Part shown: positions 1 to 12,286 of the stretch, in pieces
Layout: each line of letters opens with the position of its first letter
How positions within the stretch are numbered: the first letter of the stretch is position 1
Source: Ciona savignyi
Taxonomy: Eukaryota > Chordata > Ascidiacea > Phlebobranchia > Cionidae
DNA: 64,000 nucleotides
Direction of reading: 5' to 3'
Assembly: GCA_000149265.1 (NCBI GenBank)
Contig: CH003098.1
Coordinates: forward strand, 1,201,151 to 1,265,150
The notes under the pieces: generated by a model
Database searches by the model: none
Seen by the model: the letters and a program-made list of their open reading frames with translations, nothing else
Told to the model about the DNA's origin: nothing
Translations under genes and position numbers: made by a program

Positions 1-3000
1 CGTTTCTTTGGCCAACGCACAAGCACAATGCTCTCTGTTAGTGAAATCAAATAAGACGTTAAAAATGGAACTGAGAAAATATGCTTGTCTAAAAACACAC
101 TGCAATTGCCAGCGAACGGTATTTAAATATTAACTGCCTATACTACCAAGTCCGTTTTTTATACTTTATTCTTACGTAATCGTTTATCGTCAAAGTATTA
201 AAATTTTTGGAAAGTATTAAACAATGTTTGTCGAAACTTTATATATTTATATTCTGTGTACGTTTGTCGAAACTTTAAACCCTTTTTACTTCTGTGTACG
301 TCAAACAACCACGATTATATCACATCATCATTATATTTACATCACAGGTATATATATTTTAATGTTAATGTTTAAGGGGAATAACAACCGATATGCTGTG
401 CTTGCTGTGCGGTTTATAACAATTACCATTCAACAATCAAAACGCCCTAAACAATACATGCTGAGCAAGACAACATACCTCTGCTTCCGTGCATAGATAT
501 ACTGTGACATAATGTTCCACCACACTCTACATTTATCATATATTAATTGTGGCCATTTTGCGTTAAAAGTGTTCTAATCCATGCTTTTAGCAATTCAAAT
601 ATATTAAGTACGTGCGTGTATTTCATCCACGGCAAGACATTTTGCGAGTTTTTTCTTAAACCCGATTGAAATTAATGGTTTAATCCAAAACAAAATTCCC
701 TTTCTCAATGTTGTGTGCAATACAATGTAAAAACTACTTTAATCCGACTGCGTGCACGCGATATTCTGGTGATTGTTTAAAATTGCCACTTGTGCCTCCA
801 AACCAAGTACAATATAAATGATTAAAAGAAGTTTCTCTATTTCATGCCACTTATTTGATTAATTAAGATTTATGAATCTTCTTCGTTTATTTAATATTTT
901 TACTGAGCTAAGTTTCGAACGAATGATGGCCTCGTCACTGACACCGATATTTTTTAAATAGGAAGCAGTATATAAATTGGCCATATTAACCATTCGGTAA
1001 AACAACGGTTCAGCTCTTTGTTTCTTACAATAGGACATTGGAGTGGAATAAAGGCTTTGTTCTACGCCGGGGGTTTTATCAGACATGGTGGAATTCGTAT
1101 GTCGCGCAAACAGAAAATACTTAATTGCAGTTGCCTCGATTTAGTAGATCCGAATGTGTAACAGTTTTTATTTTTTATGTATCCTATAAACAAGGTACTC
1201 TCTAATTCGTACGCAATAAAATGTCACGGCGATGAAATTTTACACAAATTAACTAATAAAAAACTAAGGTATATTTAACCCAGATGTATATTAAATGTTG
1301 TTGGCTTACACCACGGAATAAAATAAAATCCTTTCGTATCTTGTAAATACAGACCAGGATCTGATGTATGTTGTATATAATTGATCAATTGATTGATTGA
1401 TAGGCAACATTTGTAACCTAGTGAGTGAGGAAGATTGGGCTTTGAACACTTTTGACCTCAGAAACCCCAGTCTATCATCGTCGGCTATTACTGCGTGCCC
1501 CTAACACTGAAGCAGCTAAAATACTTGCGTTTAACGTAAATTAAAAACGGTTTATGCACAGATGGCGGAAAATATCACACAAAGTTAGTTACAGAGTAAG
1601 CGCATAAGCCTCTGCGGAAGCTTTAAATGCAACGTTATAACACGGGTTACGCGTTTGCCAAATTTATTTATACAAGAAATGCAAGGAAGGTTAACATTGG
1701 TGCAATTTGGTCAAACCTCTATATACTGGTCCATCTTTGACATTTTGTGATATACAAAAGAGTTTACCTAATTAATAAATCTAAGAATTTAAGGATGTGT
1801 CGGTTAAAAATGAGAAGTATCTTTCGGCTGAAAACAAAAAAAACTTGTTATGTGGTACAGTATAACGTGTTCCATGTGGTGTGACATGGCCGTTATGTCG
1901 TAATGAGTTTTAAATATTATAATGAGTTTTATTATATCGAGGATAACGAATGATTCTAATATTATACCTAAAAAAATAGAAAACGACTGTGTATGTTGTC
2001 ACGGTTATCTTTGTATTTTAAATAAGTTTAAAAAACGGAACAAAACAATATACATCACAATTATTTTATACAAATTTTGTTATTATAAAATTTGATTTTT
2101 TTTTCTTTTTCGTATTTTAAATATTGCCTATAGTATATATTGTCGTGGTTTGTGTTATGGTATACCAAGAATAGGATAAAATGGCACACACGATAAAAAT
2201 ACAAAACATAGTTTAGCTGACGATTGTCCGTGTGATAACGCTCATCTTTTTTTACACTTCCGTGAATCAAAGATAAATGATTTTTTCTAATGGCAAAAAT
2301 ATATATAATGCTTTTAAACACCACTTTTTTAAAATTTTAAAAATCAGTTTACTAGTAAATGAGGTATCCTTTATTAGTTGTATTGTTAATAAAAAAAAAT
2401 TGGTGTGACTCTAAAACTTTTACAAAAAAACGGAATATACGGAAGTTTTTTTTTATTTTGAAATTGGAATATATTTCTTTTGATTTAAAAAAATAAACTT
2501 AGACTTTAAACACGCCCTGTGAAAGTATGAGTTTCTCCCTTATGGCCCAATACTAATATGGCATCAGCAAAAAAAACTAAATCGTATATTATAACAAACC
2601 CTAGTGTAACATTATACCGACACTGTGATCAAACACATTATTACAAAAAAAATATAATTGTTGTAAAAACACAATTATTATGAAAAAAGTATTGGACTAA
2701 ATTTTAGACAACACACATTAAAATCTAAAAAGCAGTGGGGAGTAATAGATCCCCTGACTCTAGCACTGTATACTACCCAGTTGGTTCAAAGGGTGCGAAG
2801 GTATTAGCCTAGAGAACCTTACGTCAAGTTTAGGCAGTACAGGTTCGTTTCTGCTGTATATTGCGCAGAACTGGCTTGATATCAACCGGGCCACTAATAG
2901 CGTGTGATATCATATTACTGGTGCTATCCGGTTCATTGTAGCTTACTAGCCTTAACCGTTCGTTCAGGCGTTTATTATATTCTTTGAAAACAATAGACTA

Positions 3001-4129
3001 AAGGCGCACAGTTGGTAGTTTAGTAATATTGTTAACGTGCTGATCAGTATTATACACGTGTATAAAACTATTGGACTAAAACGTTAAGATTTTAGCATAT
3101 ATAAACAGCCTACAGTAATGGCACTGTTTGTTTTCAGCAGGATATTGGCTAATTTTGACATTGTGCTATATTTCCCGTGGTATTAATCTAACCAATTTCA
3201 TAACAAACAGAGAGCAAACAGTACATATGCTCGACACAGGTTTTAATATAAATTTTGTCATTAAAACTGTCAAACAAATGGTAGTACAGGCCACGTTTTA
3301 GAATGACATTAACCTAGGGTACTATAGTGTACTGAACGGTTAACGGTGCAGTAAAACGTACAGAAGAAAGGACATTAAAGAGATGTAAAATGTATAGCAG
3401 TTACTAGTTGTTTACCAGTATTTACAAATCAAACTAGCAAAATTTTAATTTTTGAATGTCAAATGGTCAATGGATTCATTGTGACAGCTCTATTTTTAGT
3501 TCTGTGAGTAATAATAAGCCAATGTGACGTAACAACTGCATACATATTGCAGTAAAATATTTGTATGCAGAAGTTTACTAGCAGTAAATAACGTTAATCC
3601 AAGATAAGGTTGTGATTGGTAGTAATTTAATTCCAAAGTCTTTATTTAAAATTCGTTTTGTCCTAGTTTAAGATATTCCAGAGCTATTTTTTATGATTGT
3701 GAGGAGGACATATATTCAAGTAAAATTACATCCTTGATCCTGTTATATAACACACAGCTCTTAGTTTGTGCCAGTATACCGTGTACGTATTATCAACCTT
3801 TGGACTTCTAACCCGAAAATTTTAGAAATTACCGAAAAAGGCAACATGTTGAATAATGTCACCATATTTTGCCGTTGGCAATTTTTCTTGTTTATGCCAA
3901 AAACTTTTGGCAAAGTTAAAATAATTTCGTACTTAATAAAAAGGAGATATGATCTTTATACAGATTTCGAGAGATTTAAATATTTGTTTGCACAAACCGC
4001 TTTGTAGGTGGAATTCGCCTCTAACTGTTTATAACTGCAGTTAAATACCGGTGGAGGAATGCTGCTAAGCTGCTTCAAAATGCAGACTGCTGAAATGACG
4101 ACTTTACCCGAACAAAACAGTCCTTACAC
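1..4129. other. Intergenic, no gene recognised
   Basis: AT-rich DNA. Open frames here are short, lack recognisable domains and are not joined by plausible splice sites. It holds one reverse-oriented tRNA-derived SINE fragment (about 880-1000) and a small direct repeat near 223-300, where a motif starting gtttgtcgaaacttta occurs twice. Nothing else is recognised. Confidence 0.6.
880..1000 (-). repeat. tRNA-derived SINE fragment, second family
   Basis: Read on the minus strand, this has a head resembling ACCGAATGGTTAAT (box A region) and a box B-like GTTCGAAAC followed by an AGCTCAGTAAAAAT tail. Related copies lie at 18360-18920, 47020-47127, 51880-51992 and 52350-52460. The box A/B spacing supports a tRNA origin, but the copy is too degenerate to be a functional tRNA. 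Confidence 0.55.
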
Positions 4130-4654
4130 CAGTGTTTCTCAAACTGTGTGCCGTCTGAGATTCTCAGGTGCGCCGCCAAACGTTTTGGAATTTTGCAAAA
4201 TTATGTATGAAACCTATTTATGTTACGAATGGGCAAATTGGTCATACGCGACTTTAATGCACAGAAATGTATTTTCCCTAGTTTAGTAGCAAATAGAGTA
4301 CACAATATTGCTATGGGTAGCGATGGATTAAGGGTGATTGTCAGCACGAAAACTACCTAGATGACAGGAGAGAAACCATTTTATCAATAAGATTATTCCA
4401 TAAGCAAACTTTAGTTATTTGATCCCATTTAAACTTTTATTGAGTACTCAGTTGGAATTGATGACGAAATGCGGTTGTGTTTGTCAAAAATGGAACCTCG
4501 TTGCGATCTTATGTGTGCCTAACGACAGGCACACACATCCTATTAAAATTTCCTGAATAAAATTCCTTGATTCAATTTGTTTTGTTCAAGTGTGCCGCGA
4601 TTTGTTTTAAATTTTCTTGGTGTGCCACGAGCTGGAAAAGTTTGAGAACCACTG
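4130..4654. mobile_element. Non-autonomous hAT element with intact termini
   Basis: The 525-bp element starts CAGTGTTTCTCAAACT and ends AGTTTGAGAACCACTG, so its termini form inverted repeats with one mismatch in 16 bases. It is flanked by a perfect 8-bp direct repeat, CCTTACAC (4122-4129 and 4655-4662), the target-site duplication length of hAT transposons. The CAGTG..TCTCAAACT end is typical of Charlie-like hATs. No transposase frame is present, so it would need a transposase in trans. Confidence 0.85.
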
Positions 4655-5857
4655 CCTTACACCAATAACTAATAGAGCACATCTAAAATACTCTTCTCAC
4701 ATTTACCCCAAATATGATGTGTCTATTTTCTATAGAGGTATTTTCGTTTTCGTCATGTCCACTACAATAAAATTTAACTAAGCTTTTAACTTTGTGTTGT
4801 TAATATTTCACTTATTATGGAAGAAAGTATAGTGATATGAATCGGCCCTTTGTTTTGTATATAACCACGTGGGAACTTTGTCGCGTTTATCTCGATAGTC
4901 TTTATTTTCCTGACAAAGTTGGATTTTAAAATTTAATTGAAGCAGTAGTTCAATGTTTTCTATAATCGAGTTTTTAAAAGCATTTTCTCTTAGCAAGACC
5001 CCAAACCGTGTCCAAACAATTATATAAAATCCTTATCAAATATATACGGAATATATATAAAAAAATTTGAAAAGTTATTTGTAATTTCTTTGATCAGAGA
5101 AACACTATAATTTTAGTTTTTTTCGTCAAGACTTAAAATGTAAATTTCATTCATTTACATAGGGCTTTTACGAACTCCTTTAAAGTTACGTCGGGTGGTC
5201 AATTTCCGCTTAATCTGTTTCTACGATCACGAATAAACACGCCATATGTGTATTTCAGTAATAGATTTAGCACGGATTCCAAAAAATGTGGATCTGTCGG
5301 GCAAATTAAATAGATTGTTTTTTGAAGGTTTACGCTGTACGATTAGATTAAATCAAACTATATACCTGTACAACTGTTTAACTTTGAGAAGCTGGTGACT
5401 TGAATAATTTATTTTTTATTTATCATTGCCCAGTTATTTACCATTTCCCTTTATTTAACGACACTCGTATTTATTGTTTATTAAAAAGTATTACTAAAGT
5501 ACAAAATATTTGTTGTTTTTAATCGAATATTGAACTTGAATTTAGAACTAAAAATGTTTATATTATTATTTAACTAAATTGAAGCAATATAACTAAATTA
5601 TATATTGTCAACCCAGTAAAATACGTCTTTTGGTTAAAAACGTCATTTAAGAACGCCATTTGCATATTTTTATTTAAAACTTTAAATAATGATTTCAAGC
5701 ATAACGGTAACAGGTGTAGGTAATACTTGAACGGCAGAAATACTGGTTACGCATGATTTTGTGAATTTATAGTTCGTGCACATTACAACCGCTAATATCT
5801 TGTGGCAAAGAATCTACATTCTTTCGTCGAAACAGGTTCGTAGGGAAACAAGGGGGT

Positions 5858-6060
5858 AAGAAAGGAAGGAGAAAAACTGTTTAATGAAACTAGGTAACCT
5901 AATTTTAACTTTGCTCTAAACACTAATCTGAACCCCATAACTAACGGTAACTTTAACCCCAGACGTAACACTAATCTAAAAGCCCTAATCTTTAATTTAG
6001 TGTGCATTTTCTTCACATCCTTTTTCCCTCCTTTTAGTTTTCCCCCGGTTCATATACAGT
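5858..6060. repeat. Dispersed repeat, copy 1 (TAACCCTAA-like)
   Basis: This is a run of degenerate units of the type 'cactaatctgaacccc / taactttaacccc', flanked by A/G-rich and T/C-rich segments. The same arrangement recurs near 14905-15100 and 39895-40035, down to an 'actaa...ttagtgtgca.tttttctt' end shared by the first two. It looks like an interspersed element; the class is unknown. Confidence 0.45.
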
Positions 6061-8724
6061 GAAGACGGCAAATAACATCTGCAAAGCAACGAGAAATACT
6101 TTATGGTGTTTTTGGTTTTAGGTTGCAACTTGCAACTTGCAAAGCCTAAAACCTAGGATTTTATTCCAAATATAATAACACAGATGAAATCAGTAAAACT
6201 TTGTTTAACCACCGCATGTATCTGTTAGAATGCCGTACAATGGTCCTTTATCATCTCATATTAATTGTTAAGTTTATCTTGTACAGTGTACTTTATAAGG
6301 TAATGGCCGATAAAGTTTGTTTTAGGTAGATTATACGCAACGTTAATATTTATATACAGGGGTAACTTATGTTTGCATTATTTTAAGTTGCAATGTTGAT
6401 TTTGGCGGGAAAATTTATTGACAATTCAAGTTGATGTCAGACGGGGAAAGCGAGAATGTTGATTTAGAGGTGCAATCTTGCCACAAGAACAAACAGTAAC
6501 TTGCTTCAAACAACTCATCCAATTATAGTTCCCATTGTTGAGCGCGTGAGGCCGATATTGCATGGCCGGTGTAAGAATTGCATTCGGGGTCAGATTGCGG
6601 CAACTTGAAAAAAGCGAAATTGGGCTTGAGGCAATTTGCAAACCGCAAAAGAAAAAAGAACGTTAGCCAGAAACTCGCTTGGTTCTGTTAAAACTGCTAC
6701 ACCTGTCTGGATAGAACGGAATGGAGGGAAAGCGCTGCACGCCAAAATACCCAAACGCCGGTCGCAATTTTTTAACCTGTCGGAGTTAGTAATACCGGTG
6801 GGTTTAAGTTGATCCTCGCGTTAGAAAGATAAGTTTTTCTCTTATTTTAGTTCTGAGTTCCTCTTTTCAGTTATAGTGGTGTATCTCCATTGTGATAATT
6901 ATTTGCAAGCAGGACAGAAACAAGTCAACTCGGGCAAACGGAAGTTATTGTCACCGGTGGTGTTTGAAATGGTATACCGAGTAGGTCTTGTATGTGAAAA
7001 GGTCACTTTGCTGATAGCTTAACCTAACCAGCTGAAATTTTGTGGCAAAAACCTGTTTCACGTATTAGAGCGTATAGATAATGTTCAGTTCGACTCCATT
7101 TCGTGTTCAAATTTTAATATTTGCGCAGACCAAGTTTCGAAATATTTTGTTTGGTGAGATACTATTAAAATATGCATAACTTAATTCGGGCAGTAAACTT
7201 TCCAGCAGTTTTATAGCCAAATTAATGAGGCTAGTTGAAATAACAATAGTTTATACATTATCACGTCTTGGCAAACGTCTTATTTTACCTTCTGGTGTGG
7301 TCGTATTGAGTTTTAGGTTTCGTACTTCAACGTTCAAACGTGCTAACGAACTGACTCGGGTATAAAGTATCACAAACTAGCTTAAGAACACATTGCCAAA
7401 ATGATATCAGAGTAAATTTGGACGAAATGGATTGGTATTCAGTATATATGCTTTGTTATTCCGTTGCTACTTTGTTGTTACAACTGACCCCATTACGTAA
7501 TATCCTTTCACGTGTATCTTCAGTTGGCTACGCATGTAATAATTGGCTTTAACACCTTGTTCTAATGATAATTTTTACCGCTATGTACATTTTAGTGAGT
7601 TCTTGATAGTAGATTCAGTTATGTGTCTATATTACAACCATGATAATGGCGATATATTTACCTTACAATGCGAATAGAAAGCAATGTATATGATCCATGT
7701 ATTGGTTTAAACCAACAACACATTGCCCGCATTTTAATGCCCTTATGGTATGTTTTTTTATTGTGAACTATATTTACAAATGCAAAATAACTGTTGCGTT
7801 AATAACATACATTGATGATTGAACTTGATGCTCAAGAACACTCACACATTCTAAAAATACGTAGGTATCTATATAGTTTTTTACGTCCACGCCAAACAGT
7901 AAGATGGCCGTAAAAGGGATGAAAGTATTAGATCCTTGTAAACATTTGGTCGTAAATCTGTGTTTGAAAGAATGTGGTATTTACTTTTTACCGTGTTCAT
8001 TGTTTTACTTGACGCTTCGATTCAATTTACTTTCGGCAAAATACGTGTTTTAACACCGTTCCGCATGAATGAACGAACCGCCACCTTTTTTTAATTTTCA
8101 AATCGTTTGTAATCTGAAAACTTGTTAAGGGCTGTTTGAATGTAAGTGTTTCCAAGTGGTGAGTTAGTTGCCTTTTTGTGTTTAACAAAACTACGAGGTG
8201 CCTAGTCGTAGGCAATTTCAAGCCACAAAACTATGTAACAGACAATCTACATCCACTTAAACACAGGTATAGTGCTGTGGTGGCGATGAATAAGTTATAA
8301 TTTGAAATATTTTCCTTGAAATTTATCGGTAGTTACGTGTGTAGGGTAAAAAGCCTGTGCGTATTAAACGGAACGTACAGAATATGCATATGTTAAGTGT
8401 CGTATTTGCGTTAATTTTGGAATATATAAGTTATATAACACGGCGTGAATACGTTTGGTATTATTTGATATCGGCCACTAAGACTAACTTGGCCACTAAC
8501 TTGTTGTAATTAAGAAACAACGCGTACTACTCTAGCGCTTAAATTACTTAGAAACTGGCCGAAATTGCTTTTCAAAGTATTGGTTTAATTAACCCCTTGA
8601 CACTTCTTGGTGTGATGTATAGGCGATATAAACATCCAGATACACTTTCCTGGCCACTTTTTTCACTGATGCTGCACTGAAATTATTTTTATTCAATGCC
8701 TCACCGGTGTTGTGTTGCTTTTAC

Positions 8725-8885
8725 CGGGTCTTGACCCTATACTGTTTTCTCTGCATATTCATGTAATAATATAAAGGTCGTAAATTTTGCTGGAAGGTCG
8801 AATTTCGTTTTACGGTTTTGACCTTATACCGTTTTTTTGCATATCGTGAACCGATATAAAGGTCGTAATATTCGTCAAAAGTTTG
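8725..8885. repeat. Imperfect tandem duplication, unit about 85 bp
   Basis: Two adjacent units share 'ttgaccctatac.gtttt', 'tgcatat' and 'atataaaggtcgtaa' in the same order, with substitutions between them. No coding potential is seen. It is probably a local duplication in the region upstream of the CWH43-like gene. Confidence 0.5.
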
Positions 8886-9295
8886 TGTTTATTTTAAGAC
8901 ATGCAACATGTTTGCACGCCCGATCACAAACAGTGTTAAAATAGAATAACCAATCATGTTTTGACGCTTTTTGTACACATTCTTGCAATGGCCAATAATC
9001 GAACAGATTAATATAAAATAATTCTTATGACGCGTGGCAGGTTACGCCGCTGAATCATGTCATACAGTCTGGCCACCGCGGGCAACAAATTCCTGTGACG
9101 TTTCTCTATTTTCTCGCTTATCGGAAAATTAAGCTATCATTTTGACACTTTTGTTGCTTTAATTTTATGTTGCATTCTCTACCAAAATGCCATTTTTGAG
9201 ACTCATATTTTGGAGTTAAAGTCAGTTTTTATTGCAATTTAATACTTATTTTTTGTTTTTATTTTAGGTTCTTCATTTAGGGGTATTCTGTGGTT

Positions 9296-12286
9296 ATGGC
9301 TTCGTCCGATGAAAAGCCACTACACACCCAGGCGTTCACTATTTGTGGTTACATGGTGATCATTCTAGCTAATTGGTGCGTGACGATGGGCTTCGTGGAA
9401 GCAGATATGTGGCATTTTACCGCTCCGGGGACAAGCGGGTTTTCTTTGTGGGCTGCGGCTGTGTTTTTCGCCGCAACCTGCATTACACCTTTGATGGTGT
9501 GCGTGCCACACGTGAGAAATATCCACCCACCGCCTGAAGTCAAACTGATTTTCTCAATTTTCGCTCCTTTCGCGCTGTTAGCCGTATCCACCACAGCGCT
9601 CGGGAATTCCCCATCTACAAGAACAGTGCTATTGGGTATATCGGTTGCGTTTGTGCCGTTTGTTATACTGTGGACATTTAAAAGCCCAATATTCAGTTCA
9701 GAGAAACGAAGCTGTAGGTGCACGGGGGAAAAGTCTTGTCGCAACCAACTGTTTCCGAAAGTTGACTTGGATTTCCGACCAGATCACCGGGCAACAGAAT
9801 TCCTGCTTGCTGTATTTATTATTATGTGTGTCCGGTGGTGCTCTGGCTCTCTAAATGTTTTCTACGAAACGTGGCAGGCGCCGTGTGTACTACTCATGTT
9901 CGTGATCGCATACGCAATACCTGTCTACGTGCTGGAGGCGATTGCGCCTTTCTGTCGTGCTGGGAATGAGGAAAGTCCTTCCCGGAAATCCACCGGTTCA
10001 ACCGTGGTTGAAACCGAGATCGAAATAACGAACAGTAGATCGGAAAAAGTGGTCAGTTTTGAGGTTGACACCGCCGGCCCTTCTAGAAGTCAACCTGATA
10101 TCACCATACTTTCCGTGTGCTCAGATACTTCAACAGTAGTCGAGTCAAAAAACAACGATTCTACTCTGGATGTGAGCAGGACACAACTAACCGGAGATAA
10201 AACCGTTAAATCAGCTTCTGCTGGTGTTCAATTCCTGATAACTTGCGTGGCGGTTCTTACCGGTCTTGCAACCGGTGCTGTGTTAATGTTGTTTCTATGG
10301 GTTTTCAGTTCGCCGTCGTTGCTCTGTCGACTCGGAGGGAAATCCCCTTACCCCATGGGTATGGTAATAATCGCTTTGTATGCGGTTGGAGCGATATTTG
10401 CCTTGTTTAAACCGGGTCGAACCATCGTTGGAATTTTGATGGACAAGACAAATTACTGCGCCACTTCGTGTAAGGTAAGCTACGGGATTATGACGTTAGC
10501 TTTGATTGATTGTTTCTTATGAATCACCAGTTTGTTACTGGTCAAACACTGAACATATTCTGAAAATCAGTGTATTTATATATATCAAATAACTTGTTTT
10601 CACTTTCTTCAAAAGTTTTTAGGTGATATTTTGGTGACTCACAAGCTTAACGTGGTTGAATTGATCTTTCTCAAATATAAGATTACAGTAATATCCCCTA
10701 ATTTAAATGACTGAAACGCAAGTCCGAGAAAAATTCCCTAAGATAAATCCTAACTATGTTAATATATTTTGACAAAATTGGAACTTCCATTATAGTCTAG
10801 TAAAAGCCTGTTTTGTTTCATTTAAGTTTTGTATCTAATCCAATACCCTGACACCAACTAGTTTCTCTCTGTCGTGCAGATTACAACAAGGGAACGCGTG
10901 TTAGGGTTGACGTCAATCGGAATCATGGTCATTCTGCTGTCCGCCGCATCCGCTATGATTTTGAACGGAGCTGAGAATGGTTGGGCATTTCCTGGGTCCT
11001 GTCTCATCAGTCTAACTATGCCTACTGCATTGGTCGCCTGCTTTGACGCAACAAGGACGGTTGTGACGTTACAAAGTTCACAAAGGTCATGCTGTCTGTC
11101 CGTGATACCGGGCATTATAGCTTGGTTTACAGGATTGGGCTTCACTTTACTCCACGTTGCTCTCATCCTCTTCATCAATCCCAAGATCTCTTTGATATTC
11201 TTCGCGCGGATGGACGTCATACTTGGCACGAAAATCGCACTCATTTGCGCCGCATCTGTCGCCGCGATCTTTCTAGAACCACTAAAATCCGACAACAAAC
11301 CATCCACGAAGGATGGTCAGAAAATCGCACCTTCATCTTGCTCGGAGCTTGTCCAGCAAAAATGTCGCCAACATGGGGAAGTAGTTATCACTGTCACAAT
11401 TATACTCCTTGTATTGTGCATATCACTAGCTGTTGGCACATCTCTCCTTCCAAGCCAGTGTATTGCGCAACACAGCGGTTCGATTAGAGCTTTCGGAAAA
11501 ACAGTCGGTTCTCATAAAGGCTCGGACACCATCGATGTTATGTCCTGGAACGTTCAATTCGGTCACGATCTACACGGTCGTGATAACCTTCCGTGTGTAA
11601 GTGAGGTAATCCGGCACATGCAGCTTGATGTTGTTGGGCTGCAAGAATCCGACGCTCTGCCGGCATACTGGGGCGGAAAAGATATACTGGGGTACTTGGA
11701 AGCCTCGCTGGTGGGCATGCGCGGTTATCAGGGAGTTCATCCTTTGAAATCTAGTCTCGGGGTAGGCTTGTTAACCAGGTTAGAGGTTGCGAACCACAAA
11801 GCTACAATCCTACCCAGCGATAAGATACGTAAGTTGCCCCATTATTCCGTGACAGAGACAGAGATTCGACTCGACCAAAGCGGATCTCCGAACTCGACTC
11901 TTTTTGTCTTTAACCTCCACGGTGTATTTAAGAACTGGACAAACCCTCCCCTTTCCGAGATGTCGCGTCTCCAGCTCAATCTAGTTGCAACAAGAGTCCG
12001 CCAGTTGAACGAGAGCACACCTGTTATAATTATGGGTGACTTTAACTTGAACCCATTTGAACCAGAACTCGAAGTTTTGAACGTCGGCCTGGGGCTAAAT
12101 TGCTCGGTTCATTACAACAAAGACCCCGACGAGTATCAATCAACACTGCTGAACCGGTACGCGGTTGTTGACCATATCTTCTACCGCGGTTTGCGGTTGA
12201 TTGACAGTAGAACATTAAACGAAACCGGGACTATTTCCGACCACCACCCAGTGTTTGCTCGTTTCTCCAAAAGTAACTTTTTATGA
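9296..12286 (+). CDS. CWH43: CWH43-like membrane protein with EEP domain
   Basis: Exons are 9296-10474 and 10880-12286; donor GTAAGC and acceptor GTGCAG give a phase-0 join and an 861-residue protein. The ATG at 9296 follows a ttag acceptor-like site at 9279-9280, so the 5' leader may be only 15 nt. About 13 hydrophobic segments occupy residues 1-590, with a Ser/Thr-rich acidic loop near 225-300. The segment FARMDVILGTKIALI matches the conserved CWH43 membrane region. Residues 610-861 form an endonuclease/exonuclease/phosphatase fold: SWNVQFG from 615, metal-binding Glu649 in LQESD, GDFNLNP from 779 and SDHHPVF from 846. CWH43/PGAP2IP proteins remodel the lipid of GPI anchors to ceramide in the ER/Golgi. 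The canonical catalytic motifs are all kept. A membrane-fused sphingomyelinase-like enzyme is the main alternative. Confidence 0.85.
10475..10879 (+). other. Intron of the CWH43-like gene
   Basis: This 405-bp GT-AG intron separates the N-terminal membrane half from the second membrane segment plus EEP domain. It is phase 0. Reading through the donor gives only 15 further codons before a stop. No repeat or RNA gene is seen inside. Confidence 0.85.

Larger units (their letters stand above)
4663..9295. other. Intergenic, no gene recognised
   Basis: There is no supported coding region. It contains a TAAC/CTAAT-rich dispersed repeat (about 5858-6060) and an imperfect tandem duplication (about 8725-8885). 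The last few hundred bases are presumably the promoter side of the CWH43-like gene; no specific promoter element was identified. Confidence 0.55.

Noticed and set aside
5792..6016. Open frame with Leu/Arg-rich repeats on the minus strand
   Set aside because: It is a translation of the dispersed TAACCCTAA-like repeat; no domain, splice context or start context.
9349..9744. 131-codon minus-strand frame
   Set aside because: Antisense shadow of the CWH43-like exon 1; the plus-strand frame has the domain, splice sites and hydrophobic pattern.
10858..11307. 149-codon minus-strand frame
   Set aside because: Antisense of CWH43-like exon 2, with no recognisable domain.
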